A stretch of 30,135 bases of DNA from an uncultured Saprospirales bacterium. Lineage in GTDB: Bacteria; Bacteroidota; Bacteroidia; Chitinophagales; JADIYW01. Where the stretch lies: contig CALLKF010000061.1 in assembly GCA_938008535.1 (NCBI GenBank), forward strand, positions 1-30,135, in the 5' to 3' direction. Position 1 is the stretch's first letter. Each line of letters opens with the position of its first letter. Shown piece by piece: positions 8,466-16,538 of this stretch. The translations under genes and the position numbers were made by a program. The notes beneath the pieces are model-generated. The model searched no databases. It was not told the DNA's origin and saw only the letters and a program-made list of their open reading frames with translations.

Positions 8466-9485
8466 ATGGAAAATTTTAACGAACGATTTCGACAAGTAGT
8501 TTTTTTTATCTTAATTGCTGCACTGAGTTTGCTCATTTTTTGGCAAATAAAATCTACAGTTCCAGGAATTTTAGCAGCGATAACATTGTATGTTTTAAAT
8601 AGAAAATTATTGTTCAAATTGTATTTCCGAAAAAAATGGAACAGAACATTAGTCGTACTTTTATTATTGTTTATTGATTCTTTGATGTTGCTCGTTCCAA
8701 TCGTTTTAGCAGCTATTTTTATTTTACCAAAACTATCTTATTTAACCGATAATGCAAACGAATTATATGCAGGTTTAAAAGAAATTATTGAAAAAATTTC
8801 TACACGATTTGGAATTGAAATTTTATCCAAAGAAAACTTAAGTAATTTACCAAGCATTGTATCATCGGTATTGCCTAATTTTTTAGGTACTGCTGCCAGT
8901 GGATTGACTAATTTAGGTGTATTCTATTTTATTCTTTATTACATGTTGCAATATGCAGAAAAGATGGAATCGGTTATTTCAAAATACATTCCGTTAAAAA
9001 ACAAAAATATATCCATGATTGCATCTGAAACAAAAGATATAGTTACATCTTATGCAATCGGAATTCCAATTTTAGCGGTAGCACAAGGCATTTGTGCTAC
9101 TATAGGTTATTGGATATTTGGTGTAGAAAATCCAGTTTTTTGGGGTTTTATTACCGCGCTTTGTTCCGTAATTCCATTTGTTGGTTCTGCACTAATTTGG
9201 GTGCCACTCGTAGCATATTTATACGCTACCAATGACACACATCATGCGTTGTTTTTAGCCATTTATAGTATTGTGGTAGTTTTAAACGTAGATAATTTAT
9301 TGCGTATTGTTTTATTAAAAGCATTTGCAGATATTCATCCTTTAATTACTCTGTTTGGTGTAATTGTCGGTTTGCAATTATTTGGTTTCTTAGGATTAAT
9401 TTTTGGACCACTTTTAGTCTCATACTTATTGTTGTTAATGAGAATTTATGTTAACGAATTTGCTGATACTGAAACAATAAATTAA
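8466..9485 (+). CDS. AI-2E family transporter (PerM/TqsA-like permease)
   Basis: This 339-residue polytopic protein has the classical AI-2E family layout: two N-terminal membrane segments, a soluble helical stretch (about 85-130), then the conserved C-terminal half. The signature is visible at the end: DNLLRIVLLKAF, then HPLITLFGVIVGLQLFGFLGLIFGP in pieces around residues 275-318. Family members export autoinducer-2, or act as Na+/H+ antiporters, or have no known substrate, so the substrate here cannot be named. It is transcribed divergently from the small membrane gene at 8318, with 147 bp between them. It is followed closely by another small membrane-protein gene. Confidence 0.92.
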   Translation: MENFNERFRQVVFFILIAALSLLIFWQIKSTVPGILAAITLYVLNRKLLFKLYFRKKWNRTLVVLLLLFIDSLMLLVPIVLAAIFILPKLSYLTDNANELYAGLKEIIEKISTRFGIEILSKENLSNLPSIVSSVLPNFLGTAASGLTNLGVFYFILYYMLQYAEKMESVISKYIPLKNKNISMIASETKDIVTSYAIGIPILAVAQGICATIGYWIFGVENPVFWGFITALCSVIPFVGSALIWVPLVAYLYATNDTHHALFLAIYSIVVVLNVDNLLRIVLLKAFADIHPLITLFGVIVGLQLFGFLGLIFGPLLVSYLLLLMRIYVNEFADTETIN

Positions 9486-9507
9486 ATTTTATTTGTACAG
9501 AAAGAAT

Positions 9508-9804
9508 ATGAACGTGAAAGAAAATAAAGAAATTGCACACTATGTGTTTTCTGGTTCTACTACTATGATTGGTGTTTGTATAACTGTAATTGCATTATTT
9601 AAAGCAATGAATGCAGGTTTGCAAACTTATGCTGATGAAATATTAGGTATCAATATACTCGTATTTATTTTAGCCACTTTTTTTTCCTATTTATCATTGC
9701 GAAATAGTGCTAAAAAGTGGGAAAAAATAGCTGATTATTTATTTTTTATTGGATTAATTATTTTACTAATTGTCGGAATTATGATTATTTTTTCAACGTA
9801 TTAA
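9508..9804 (+). CDS. Small three-helix membrane protein
   Basis: This protein of 98 residues has three predicted membrane helices (about 15-35, 48-65 and 77-97) joined by short loops. I chose ATG at 9508; a TTG at 9493 in the same frame would add only five residues. A GSTTMIGVCITVI segment starts the first helix, a pattern seen in small uncharacterised bacterial membrane proteins. The gene follows the AI-2E permease by 22 bp and is probably co-transcribed with it. No catalytic motif is visible and no function can be given. Confidence 0.7.
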   Translation: MNVKENKEIAHYVFSGSTTMIGVCITVIALFKAMNAGLQTYADEILGINILVFILATFFSYLSLRNSAKKWEKIADYLFFIGLIILLIVGIMIIFSTY

Positions 9805-9836
9805 AACATTGCTTTTCAGTTTTAAATAAATTGATT

Positions 9837-9844
9837 TACCTTTG
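9837..9844 (+). promoter_or_regulatory. Promoter -7 box of tRNA-Leu
   Basis: TACCTTTG is an exact match to the Bacteroidota housekeeping -7 element TAnnTTTG. It lies about 35 bp before the first tRNA base, which leaves a short 5' leader. A T-rich stretch about 20 bp further upstream could serve as the -33 element. Confidence 0.7.
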
Positions 9845-9879
9845 CAAAATCATTTAAATTAATAGTTCTTTACAAAATT

Positions 9880-9963
9880 GCCCAGATGATGAAATTGGTA
9901 GACATGCTACTTTGAGGTGGTAGTGACCGTAAGGTTGTGCAGGTTCGAATCCTGTTTTGGGCA
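9880..9963 (+). tRNA. tRNA-Leu (anticodon GAG)
   Basis: The 84-nt sequence folds as a class II tRNA. The acceptor stem GCCCAGA pairs with TTTGGGC and leaves A as the discriminator. The anticodon stem is CTACT/GGTAG, and its loop TTGAGGT places GAG at 9914-9916. A long variable arm follows (TGACCGTAAGGTTGT), then a T-loop containing GTTCGAAT. It decodes CUU/CUC leucine codons. The 3' CCA is not encoded. Confidence 0.97.
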
Positions 9964-9988
9964 CTTTCTATTTTTTAAACCATAGTGT

Positions 9989-11347
9989 TTATTGCATCAT
10001 CAAACGTTGCGAATAAGAATTGGTTTCGTCAGTTAACACCAAATAATACAGACCTTTTGGTAGATAAGAAAAATCAAATTGATACGTTTCATTCATTGTT
10101 GCAAAAGAACGCATTTCTTTTTCAGAAATTAAATTTCCAACTACATCATATAATTTCAACATTGCATTTGGAGAAAATAATTCTTCAGCAATTGTAAATT
10201 TTCCATCATTCGGATTTGGATATAATTTTATTGGTTTATTTAATTTTTGCTTGGAAATGTCAGTAATTGTTGGTACTTCGTACACATTTACAATTTGAAA
10301 TCGCGATGAATCATGGTCTTTGTTCGCTTCCATACCACGAACAGCCATAATTCCATTATTGTTATATGCTAATTGATAATCATAATCTATATGAATATGT
10401 CCAGTCATCCAAAGTCCTAAATTATTTTTATATGGATTTAGCATTGAGGTTAATTTATTATATTCATTCATGTCAAACACAAAACCAGATAATATAAATA
10501 ATGGATTATTAGTCGCAGGATGGTGCGAAATAAAACAAACATTTTTATTGCGTTTACGTGTGTTTGTTGCCATTTCATTTTTTAACCATTGAAAAGTGCC
10601 ACCTTGCCAATCCATCAATTGTGCTTCTGGACCAATGCCTGGTTCTGGCTTATTTACATGGTATCTTGGATTAAAATCTAAACTATAAAAAATAAAATTT
10701 TCGTATTCAAATGAAAAATTTTGCAGATAATGATATTGATCAGATTCTGGATTGTAAACACGCGTTAATCGAGTTCCATCATTCCAATTCGCAAAAAAAG
10801 TTTTATCAGCAGTATAAACACTGTCAAAAACTTCATTCATAATAGAATCACCACAAGCAGTTGACGCTTCGGTTTGGTAACGAACATAAGGCCACGCATC
10901 GTGGTTGCCAATTACAGGAACATAAGGCAATTTCAAATCGCTCATTATTTTTTTTACCATCTTAAATTCTGATTTTTCTGCGCTACCAGTTAAATCACCG
11001 GAAATTACCACAAATTTTATGTTTTTATCTTGCTCATGAAAATTAATCCATTTCACAGCTTCACGCAATGCACGAGCTGGTTTACTGTTATCAACTGAAG
11101 GCATCGTATCATTAAAAAAACCTTGTGTTCCGTAATCGCTGATGCCTTCGCCAATATGAATATCCGTGATATGAACAAATGAAAATTTATAAACTGAACC
11201 TAGAATATCTTTATTCAAATTATATTCAGGCATCACGGTTGTTTGAGCATAGATGTTTTTAACAGTAAAAAATAAAAAGAAGCAGATCAATCTAAAAATG
11301 GATTGTTTTGCTATTGTATCTAAATTATTTTGAATACGATTTCGCAT
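9989..11347 (-). CDS. Secreted calcineurin-like metallophosphoesterase with T9SS sorting domain
   Basis: This 452-residue protein has an N-terminal signal peptide (about 16-35, ending near YAQ). The metallophosphoesterase motifs occur in order: DIH (62-64), GD (117-118), GNHD (147-150), SHH (274-276) and GHIH (316-319). These residues bind a two-metal centre that hydrolyses phosphate esters. The last 75 or so residues start with KLYPNPNDG and end with YSQRLMMQ, a typical type A T9SS sorting domain, so the protein should be exported across the outer membrane. The stop lies 25 bp from the end of the convergent tRNA-Leu. It diverges from exbB. The substrate is not predictable from sequence. Confidence 0.93.
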   Translation of the reverse strand: MRNRIQNNLDTIAKQSIFRLICFFLFFTVKNIYAQTTVMPEYNLNKDILGSVYKFSFVHITDIHIGEGISDYGTQGFFNDTMPSVDNSKPARALREAVKWINFHEQDKNIKFVVISGDLTGSAEKSEFKMVKKIMSDLKLPYVPVIGNHDAWPYVRYQTEASTACGDSIMNEVFDSVYTADKTFFANWNDGTRLTRVYNPESDQYHYLQNFSFEYENFIFYSLDFNPRYHVNKPEPGIGPEAQLMDWQGGTFQWLKNEMATNTRKRNKNVCFISHHPATNNPLFILSGFVFDMNEYNKLTSMLNPYKNNLGLWMTGHIHIDYDYQLAYNNNGIMAVRGMEANKDHDSSRFQIVNVYEVPTITDISKQKLNKPIKLYPNPNDGKFTIAEELFSPNAMLKLYDVVGNLISEKEMRSFATMNETYQFDFSYLPKGLYYLVLTDETNSYSQRLMMQ

Positions 11348-11380
11348 ATAAACTTAAAATTAGTTAAAATGGTACATTAA

Positions 11381-11412
11381 TTGTACTTATCCACAATATA
11401 ATAATAGTTTTG
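11381..11412 (+). promoter_or_regulatory. Promoter of exbB-exbD
   Basis: TAGTTTTG at 11405-11412 matches the Bacteroidota -7 consensus TAnnTTTG. A TTG at 11381-11383 is spaced 21 bp upstream as a possible -33 element. The start codon of exbB is about 50 bp downstream. A short inverted repeat with arms GTACA/TGTAC (11372-11386) overlaps the upstream element. Confidence 0.55.
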
Positions 11413-11463
11413 CGGTTGGACGTATATTGTTAAATTCGTAATTTCGTTAAAATTTTTAAGAGC

Positions 11464-12177
11464 ATGATTGGATTTATTTTACAAGCAGTAACACCGATGG
11501 CAACTACAGTTGCAGATTCTACTGCTTTGTCTGGAGCAACAGCAGCAGCTACACAAGAAATGTCGATGATTTCGATGTTATTTAAAGGTGGTTTCATGAT
11601 GGTTCCATTAATGGTCTGTTTAGCAGTGGCATTATTTTTTATTGTTGAACGATTCTTATTTTACAACAAACGTTCTTCTATAAATGAAAATTTAGTTAGA
11701 GATGTGTTAGATAAATTATATGCTGGAAATATTCAAGGCGCTGATGCACTTTGTTTGGCAGATAAATCTGCACTTGGAAATGTATTACAAGCTGGCGTTG
11801 GACAATTAGGCAAACCGATTGATCATATCGAAAAAGCGTTAGATATTCAATCTAATATTGAAATTAATGAGATGGAAAAACGTAGTAGTTATATCAGTTT
11901 AATTTCTGGTATCGCACCGCGTTTAGGTTTTATCGGAACTATTTTAGGTGTAATTAAAATATTTTATAACATCGCAGCATCTGGTGGTAATATTTCCATC
12001 GATACTATTGCTGCTGGTTTATATCAAAAAATGATAACATCAGGTACAGGTTTGATTGTTGGTGTAATTGCATTTATGGGTTTTCATTTATTATTGACTA
12101 AAATTGATAATTACTCGATGCGTTTGCAAAAACAAATTTTTGAGTTTGTAAAAGGAATTCAAAAACCAGTTAAATAA
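11464..12177 (+). CDS. exbB: ExbB/TolQ/MotA-family proton channel subunit
   Basis: ExbB forms the inner-membrane pentamer that, with ExbD, converts the proton gradient into work on TonB or a TonB-like partner. The 237-residue protein has the three family helices: about 40-60 (MMVPLMVCLAVALFFIVERF), then two in the C-terminal half around the conserved segment APRLGFIGTILGVIK (about 150-164) and TGTGLIVGVIAFMGFHLL. The N-terminus carries an Ala/Thr-rich leader. exbD follows after 18 bp. No tonB gene is next to the pair, so the partner must be encoded elsewhere. A large TonB-dependent receptor lies about 9 kb downstream. Confidence 0.93.
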   Translation: MIGFILQAVTPMATTVADSTALSGATAAATQEMSMISMLFKGGFMMVPLMVCLAVALFFIVERFLFYNKRSSINENLVRDVLDKLYAGNIQGADALCLADKSALGNVLQAGVGQLGKPIDHIEKALDIQSNIEINEMEKRSSYISLISGIAPRLGFIGTILGVIKIFYNIAASGGNISIDTIAAGLYQKMITSGTGLIVGVIAFMGFHLLLTKIDNYSMRLQKQIFEFVKGIQKPVK

Positions 12178-12195
12178 TTATAAAAAAGAGAAGTT

Positions 12196-12591
12196 ATGAA
12201 TATCAAAAGAAGAAGACCGTTTCATGATGAAGATGCTATGGCATCGATGAATGATATTATGTTCTTTTTAATGTTGTTCTTTTTAATTATTTCTACAATG
12301 GCAAATACGAACGTCATCAAGTTGATGTTGCCAAAAGCAAACAGTACAGAAAAGTTAGCAAAACAACCTTTAACTTTATCGGTAAACGAAAACAAAGAAT
12401 ACTTTATCAATACTACACAAATACCTTTAGAAGGTTTGGAAAATGCATTGTCTGCAGCCTTAGCAGATAATCCAGATCCAACAGTAGTGTTGCGCGTAGC
12501 TCAAACATTAACTGTTCAAGATTTAGTAGATGTGATGACTATTGGTGCTCACCTGAAAATAAAAATGGTGTTGAGTACCGACAAAAAATAA
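12196..12591 (+). CDS. exbD: ExbD/TolR-family biopolymer transport protein
   Basis: This 131-residue ExbD has a short basic cytoplasmic N-terminus (KRRR), one membrane helix starting at MNDIMFFLMLFFLI, and a periplasmic domain. D20 in that helix corresponds to the essential proton-carrying aspartate of ExbD (D25 in E. coli). It pairs with the upstream exbB gene. Its stop codon ends at 12591, and the first base of the stop codon of the convergent hydrolase gene is 12592, so there is no intergenic DNA between them. Confidence 0.92.
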   Translation: MNIKRRRPFHDEDAMASMNDIMFFLMLFFLIISTMANTNVIKLMLPKANSTEKLAKQPLTLSVNENKEYFINTTQIPLEGLENALSAALADNPDPTVVLRVAQTLTVQDLVDVMTIGAHLKIKMVLSTDKK

Positions 12592-13515
12592 TCAAACCAT
12601 TTTCTTCAAAAATGCCTGTATATCATAATACGCTTGCATTGCTTCATCGCTTATTTTTGGAATATTAAAAAATCCATGCACTAACTCTTTATAATCTTTT
12701 TGTAGAACGCTGTTTCCAGCCAACTTTAATTTTTCAGCATATTCCATTCCTTCATCTTTCAACGGATCGTATTCAGCTGTAATGACAAATGCTGCTGGTA
12801 AATTTTTAAAATCACTTTGATAAATAGGCGAAACAGCTGGATTGCATTTGTCTGCTGGATTTGGCGTGTATTTTTGTTGAAACCACAACATAGCATCTTT
12901 CGTTAACAAATAACCAGTTTGGTATTTTTCAATCGAATTAGATGCAATTTTTCCATCTAACCAAGGATATATTAAAACTTGAGCCGCAATTTTTATTGTT
13001 GCATGGTTTTTAAAATAATGACCTGCACAAGCTGCTAAATTTCCACCAGCACTATCACCTGCAACAATGATTTTTGATGCGTCTATGCCTAATTCTTTTG
13101 CGTGTTGATGTACATACTCAATAACTTTATAGAAATCTTCATGTGCAGCTGGAAATGGATGTTCTGGTGCTAATCGATAATCAACTGATATAACAGTACA
13201 ATCATTCATAGCACACAATCGTCGTGTTACATAATCATGCGACTCAATATTATAATATACAAAACCACCACCATGTCCGTAAATAATCACTTTTTGATTT
13301 GCTGCTGTAGAATTTCTATATAATCGTACAGGAATGTTATCAATTGTAAAATCCTTGATTTCTTTAATTTCTTTTTTAGAATTAAATAATCGATTGCCTA
13401 ACGCAGCAACTTTCATATTCTTAATTCTGGTTTTTGCAATTTCACTGTCTTCAGCTTGTCGAATTGGTTGCACATTATTTACAAACCACAATATTAATTT
13501 TAATTTCCAATTCAT
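12592..13515 (-). CDS. HSL-family alpha/beta hydrolase (esterase/lipase)
   Basis: This 307-residue cytoplasmic enzyme belongs to the hormone-sensitive-lipase group of alpha/beta hydrolases. It shows the oxyanion-hole motif HGGGF (81-85), the nucleophile elbow GDSAGG with S155, the acid residue D250 in AEYDPLKDE, and the histidine H280 in VHGF. The YRLAPEHPFPA segment (113-123) is also diagnostic. Family members cleave short-chain esters, but the physiological substrate is unknown. The N-terminal hydrophobic stretch (about 4-13) is short and is unlikely to be a signal peptide. The gene diverges from the dehydratase-ligA operon across only 52 bp and converges on exbD with no gap. Confidence 0.93.
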   Translation of the reverse strand: MNWKLKLILWFVNNVQPIRQAEDSEIAKTRIKNMKVAALGNRLFNSKKEIKEIKDFTIDNIPVRLYRNSTAANQKVIIYGHGGGFVYYNIESHDYVTRRLCAMNDCTVISVDYRLAPEHPFPAAHEDFYKVIEYVHQHAKELGIDASKIIVAGDSAGGNLAACAGHYFKNHATIKIAAQVLIYPWLDGKIASNSIEKYQTGYLLTKDAMLWFQQKYTPNPADKCNPAVSPIYQSDFKNLPAAFVITAEYDPLKDEGMEYAEKLKLAGNSVLQKDYKELVHGFFNIPKISDEAMQAYYDIQAFLKKMV

Positions 13516-13540
13516 GTATTGATAGCTATTTAATGATTAT

Positions 13541-13557
13541 TTTTATCGAAGATAAAA
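13541..13557. promoter_or_regulatory. Inverted repeat in the 52-bp divergent promoter region
   Basis: The arms TTTTATC and GATAAAA are perfectly complementary around GAA, and with one bulged T the pairing extends outward. It sits between the divergent hydrolase and dehydratase-ligA starts, where a dimeric regulator could affect both. No T-tract follows, so terminator function is unlikely. Small AT-rich repeats like this arise by chance, so confidence is low. Confidence 0.3.
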
Positions 13558-13567
13558 TAATTAATTT

Positions 13568-13801
13568 ATGGATTGGATAACAAAAGATAATAAACTCGAA
13601 AAAGAGTTTGTATTTAAGGATTTTATAGATGCATTTGCATTCTTAACAAAAGTGGCCATTGCAGCTGAAAAACAAAACCATCATCCTGAAATTTTCAACG
13701 TTTATAATAAAGTAAAAATTTCACTACAAACTCACGACGCAGGCAATTTAGTTACAGAAAAAGATTATACATTAGCAAAAACGATTGATGCATTTATATG
13801 A
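13568..13801 (+). CDS. Pterin-4a-carbinolamine dehydratase (4a-hydroxytetrahydrobiopterin dehydratase)
   Basis: This 77-residue enzyme dehydrates 4a-hydroxy-tetrahydropterin, the product of pterin-dependent aromatic amino-acid hydroxylases, for pterin recycling. The family fingerprint is clear: AEKQNHHPE (H38, H39, P40), then a VKISLQTHDAGNLVTEKD segment with T55-H56. The length is slightly short (bacterial members usually have about 90-110 residues), and the N-terminus lacks the usual first helix residues. Its stop overlaps the ligA start as ATGA (13798-13801), implying translational coupling. No aromatic hydroxylase is present in the window. Confidence 0.92.
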   Translation: MDWITKDNKLEKEFVFKDFIDAFAFLTKVAIAAEKQNHHPEIFNVYNKVKISLQTHDAGNLVTEKDYTLAKTIDAFI

Positions 13802-15942
13802 GTAATGATTTATTTTCGAATCAACAAAATGATTTTATTGCACAAACAAATCTGCTTCTAAAAAAGTTAGATGATTTTATTCCTGAAAACGAATTGGAAC
13901 AATTTTGTGAAGATTTAAAATCAGTAATTAATTTCCATGATAAAAAATATTATGTAGATGCTGATTCCATTATCTCAGATTATGATTATGATTTATTGTT
14001 TAAAAAACTAAAACAACTTGAAGAAGAAAATCCAAATTTAATCACTGCAGATTCACCAACTCAACGAGTAGCCAAAGGATTGAATAATGAATTTGCAACC
14101 GTTGCGCATTTGGTTCCAATGTTGTCTTTAGAAAACTCTTACAACATAACCGATTTACAAGATTTTGATACACAAGTAAAAAAAGCACTTTCTGAAAATG
14201 CCAATATTGAATACATTGCAGAACCAAAATTCGATGGTTCATCAATTGCATTGGTTTATGAAAAAGATATACTCGTGCGTGCTGCAACACGTGGTAACGG
14301 AGTTGAAGGTGATGAAATTACACAAAATGCAAAAGCAATAAAATCCATTCCATTAAAAGCAAATTTTTCGCAATATGGAATTTCTAAAATTGAAATTCGC
14401 GGCGAAGTAATTATGGAATTATCCGTTTTAGAAAAATTAAATAAAGAACGAAAAAATAAAAATGAACAACTTCGTCAGCAAAATAAAAAAGAACTCGAAC
14501 TTTATAAAAATGCACGCAACACAGCTGCTGGAAGTTTGCGTTTAAAAAATCCACAAGAAGTTGCCGAACGCAAATTAGATGCTATTTTATATCAAATTGG
14601 ATATGCAGAAGATGCAAATGGAAATGACATAACCAATGTTTTTGAATCGCATTTTAAGAATTTAGAAACATTGGATTCTTTGGGTTTTAAAACACCATTT
14701 AAAGAAAAAGGAATCTTTACATCGATTAATGATGTTGAACAATTTTGTTTGCACTGGCAAGATAAACGCGATTCGTATCCAATTGATATTGATGGTATGG
14801 TGATTAAAGTAAACAGCATACAACAACAACAAGTAATTGGCAGAACTTCGCATCATCCAAAATGGGCAATTGCTTATAAATTTAAAGCTAAGCAAGCATT
14901 CTCAAAGTTACATAATGTTGAATTTCAAATTGGCAGAACTGGTGCCATTACACCAGTTGCAAAAATTGAACCGGTGCAATTAATGGGTGTCGAAATCTCA
15001 TCGATTTCATTGCATAACGAAGATTTTATAATTGATAAAGATATTCGCATAAATGACACCGTTATTGTTGAACGCGCTGGCGACGTGATTCCTTATATTG
15101 TTGGTAGTTTAGCTGAACGACGAACTGGAAACGAAACAAAAATTCAATTTCCAACACATTGTCCGAGTTGCAATCATACATTGGTGAAACCAATAGAAGA
15201 AAGTATTTGGCGTTGCGTAAATGCAAATTGTCCAGCACAAATTGAAGAACATTTAATTCATTTTGTCTCCAAAGAAGCGATGAATATTTTTGGATTTGGT
15301 GAAGAAAATGTTCGAACGTTTGTCAACCAAAATATGATTACTGATATTCCATCAATCTATAAAATAGATTACGAAAAAGTTGCAACAATTGAAGGTTGGA
15401 AAACTAAATCTATACAAAATTTAAAAGATGGAATTGAACAATCTAAACAGAATGAAAACTGGCGCTTGTTGGTTGGTTTAGGTATTCGACATATTGGTGT
15501 TACTACTGCAAAAATGCTCTCAAAGCAAGTAGATAATTTAATGGATTTTTCAGAATGGAATGAAGAGCAATTTTTACAATTAGAAGATGTTGGTCCAAAA
15601 GTTGCCTTAGCATTGCAACAATTTTTTGCTGATGAAGAAAATAAAAATTTACTAAATCAACTTCAAAAATTAGGATTAAATTTATCTAAAACAGAAACCG
15701 TTTTAGCATCTAATAAATTAGCAGGAAAAACATTTTTATGTACTGGTACATTTCCGCTAAATTCGCGCGATGATATTAAAAAAATGGTGGAAAATAACGG
15801 TGGTAAAAACCTAAGTGCAGTTTCTGCCAATTTAGATTATTTAATTGCTGGCGAAAAAGCAGGAAGCAAACTCACAAAAGCACAAAAAATTGAAAGCATC
15901 AAAATAATAGACGAAAACGAGTTTTTAAAAATGATTGAATAA
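13798..15942 (+). CDS. ligA: NAD+-dependent DNA ligase LigA
   Basis: This replicative ligase seals nicks using NAD+. The 714-residue protein has the Ia domain (HDKKYYVDADSIISDYDYD, about 47-66), the adenylation motif KFDG with K144 as the nucleotide-accepting lysine, the OB-fold region (about 370-450), a four-cysteine zinc finger (C455, C458, C473, C478), helix-hairpin-helix repeats (about 525-620) and a C-terminal BRCT domain starting near LAGKTFLCTGTF. It is about 40 residues longer than E. coli LigA: about 30 extra at the N-terminus and a short Lys/Gln-rich insertion near 215-240. All catalytic parts are intact. It overlaps the dehydratase gene by 4 bp. Confidence 0.97.
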   Translation: MSNDLFSNQQNDFIAQTNLLLKKLDDFIPENELEQFCEDLKSVINFHDKKYYVDADSIISDYDYDLLFKKLKQLEEENPNLITADSPTQRVAKGLNNEFATVAHLVPMLSLENSYNITDLQDFDTQVKKALSENANIEYIAEPKFDGSSIALVYEKDILVRAATRGNGVEGDEITQNAKAIKSIPLKANFSQYGISKIEIRGEVIMELSVLEKLNKERKNKNEQLRQQNKKELELYKNARNTAAGSLRLKNPQEVAERKLDAILYQIGYAEDANGNDITNVFESHFKNLETLDSLGFKTPFKEKGIFTSINDVEQFCLHWQDKRDSYPIDIDGMVIKVNSIQQQQVIGRTSHHPKWAIAYKFKAKQAFSKLHNVEFQIGRTGAITPVAKIEPVQLMGVEISSISLHNEDFIIDKDIRINDTVIVERAGDVIPYIVGSLAERRTGNETKIQFPTHCPSCNHTLVKPIEESIWRCVNANCPAQIEEHLIHFVSKEAMNIFGFGEENVRTFVNQNMITDIPSIYKIDYEKVATIEGWKTKSIQNLKDGIEQSKQNENWRLLVGLGIRHIGVTTAKMLSKQVDNLMDFSEWNEEQFLQLEDVGPKVALALQQFFADEENKNLLNQLQKLGLNLSKTETVLASNKLAGKTFLCTGTFPLNSRDDIKKMVENNGGKNLSAVSANLDYLIAGEKAGSKLTKAQKIESIKIIDENEFLKMIE

Positions 15943-15983
15943 TTAGTTTATTTTATACTATAACTAAATCTGTATTTTTATCT

Positions 15984-15991
15984 TATTTTTG
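15984..15991 (+). promoter_or_regulatory. Promoter -7 box of gldH
   Basis: TATTTTTG matches TAnnTTTG exactly and ends only 4 bp before the gldH ATG. If it is the functional element, the transcript would start at or next to the start codon. Confidence 0.5.
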
Positions 15992-15995
15992 CAAT

Positions 15996-16454
15996 ATGAA
16001 ATACCTTATAGTTTTATTAATATCATTTTTGTTTTTTTCATCTTGTAAAAAGAAATATTTTTACAGTGAATACCAATCGGTAAATGTGAAAAATTGGAAA
16101 CCTACTGACACATTAAAGTATCTGGTAGATATTGAAGACGTCAATTCTTTGTATGATATTTCAATTAGTGTACGTCATCAAAAAGAATATGAGTTTAGTA
16201 ATTTATGGCTGAATGTTATAGATACATATTCAAGTGTAAAAGAAACGTTTCGGTTGGAAGTTCCACTTTTTAAAAATACAGGAAAACCATATGGCGAATC
16301 TTCTGGAAGTTTATGCACGCAAACCATTAAATTTCAAAAAAATATAAGATTTCCTAAAAAAGGAAAATATGAAATCAAAATAGTTCAACTCATGCGCAAA
16401 GAACCACTTATTGGTATTGCAGATGTTGGTATAATTATAGAAACTAAGAAATAA
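15996..16454 (+). CDS. gldH: GldH, gliding motility lipoprotein
   Basis: This 152-residue protein has a lipoprotein signal ending in FFSSC, with C17 as the lipidated residue. The mature part matches my recollection of the GldH family: YFYSEYQSV just after the anchor, a beta-rich domain with W-L-N-V, an LCTQTIKFQKNIRFPKKGKYEIK segment in the second half, and an ADVGI ending. GldH is required for gliding motility in Flavobacterium johnsoniae and is associated with T9SS-dependent secretion, though it occurs also in non-gliding relatives. It stands alone between ligA and a T9SS cargo phosphatase. Confidence 0.85.
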   Translation: MKYLIVLLISFLFFSSCKKKYFYSEYQSVNVKNWKPTDTLKYLVDIEDVNSLYDISISVRHQKEYEFSNLWLNVIDTYSSVKETFRLEVPLFKNTGKPYGESSGSLCTQTIKFQKNIRFPKKGKYEIKIVQLMRKEPLIGIADVGIIIETKK

Positions 16455-16538
16455 TTAATTCAATAACAATACACTGAAATTCCATTTTTTGAGTAACTGG
16501 ATATCCTCAATTTTTCATAACTTTAAAAAAACAATGTT

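Noticed and set aside
9493..9507. TTG start five codons upstream of the small membrane-protein ATG
   Set aside because: The ATG at 9508 is a stronger start and the extra residues add nothing recognisable.
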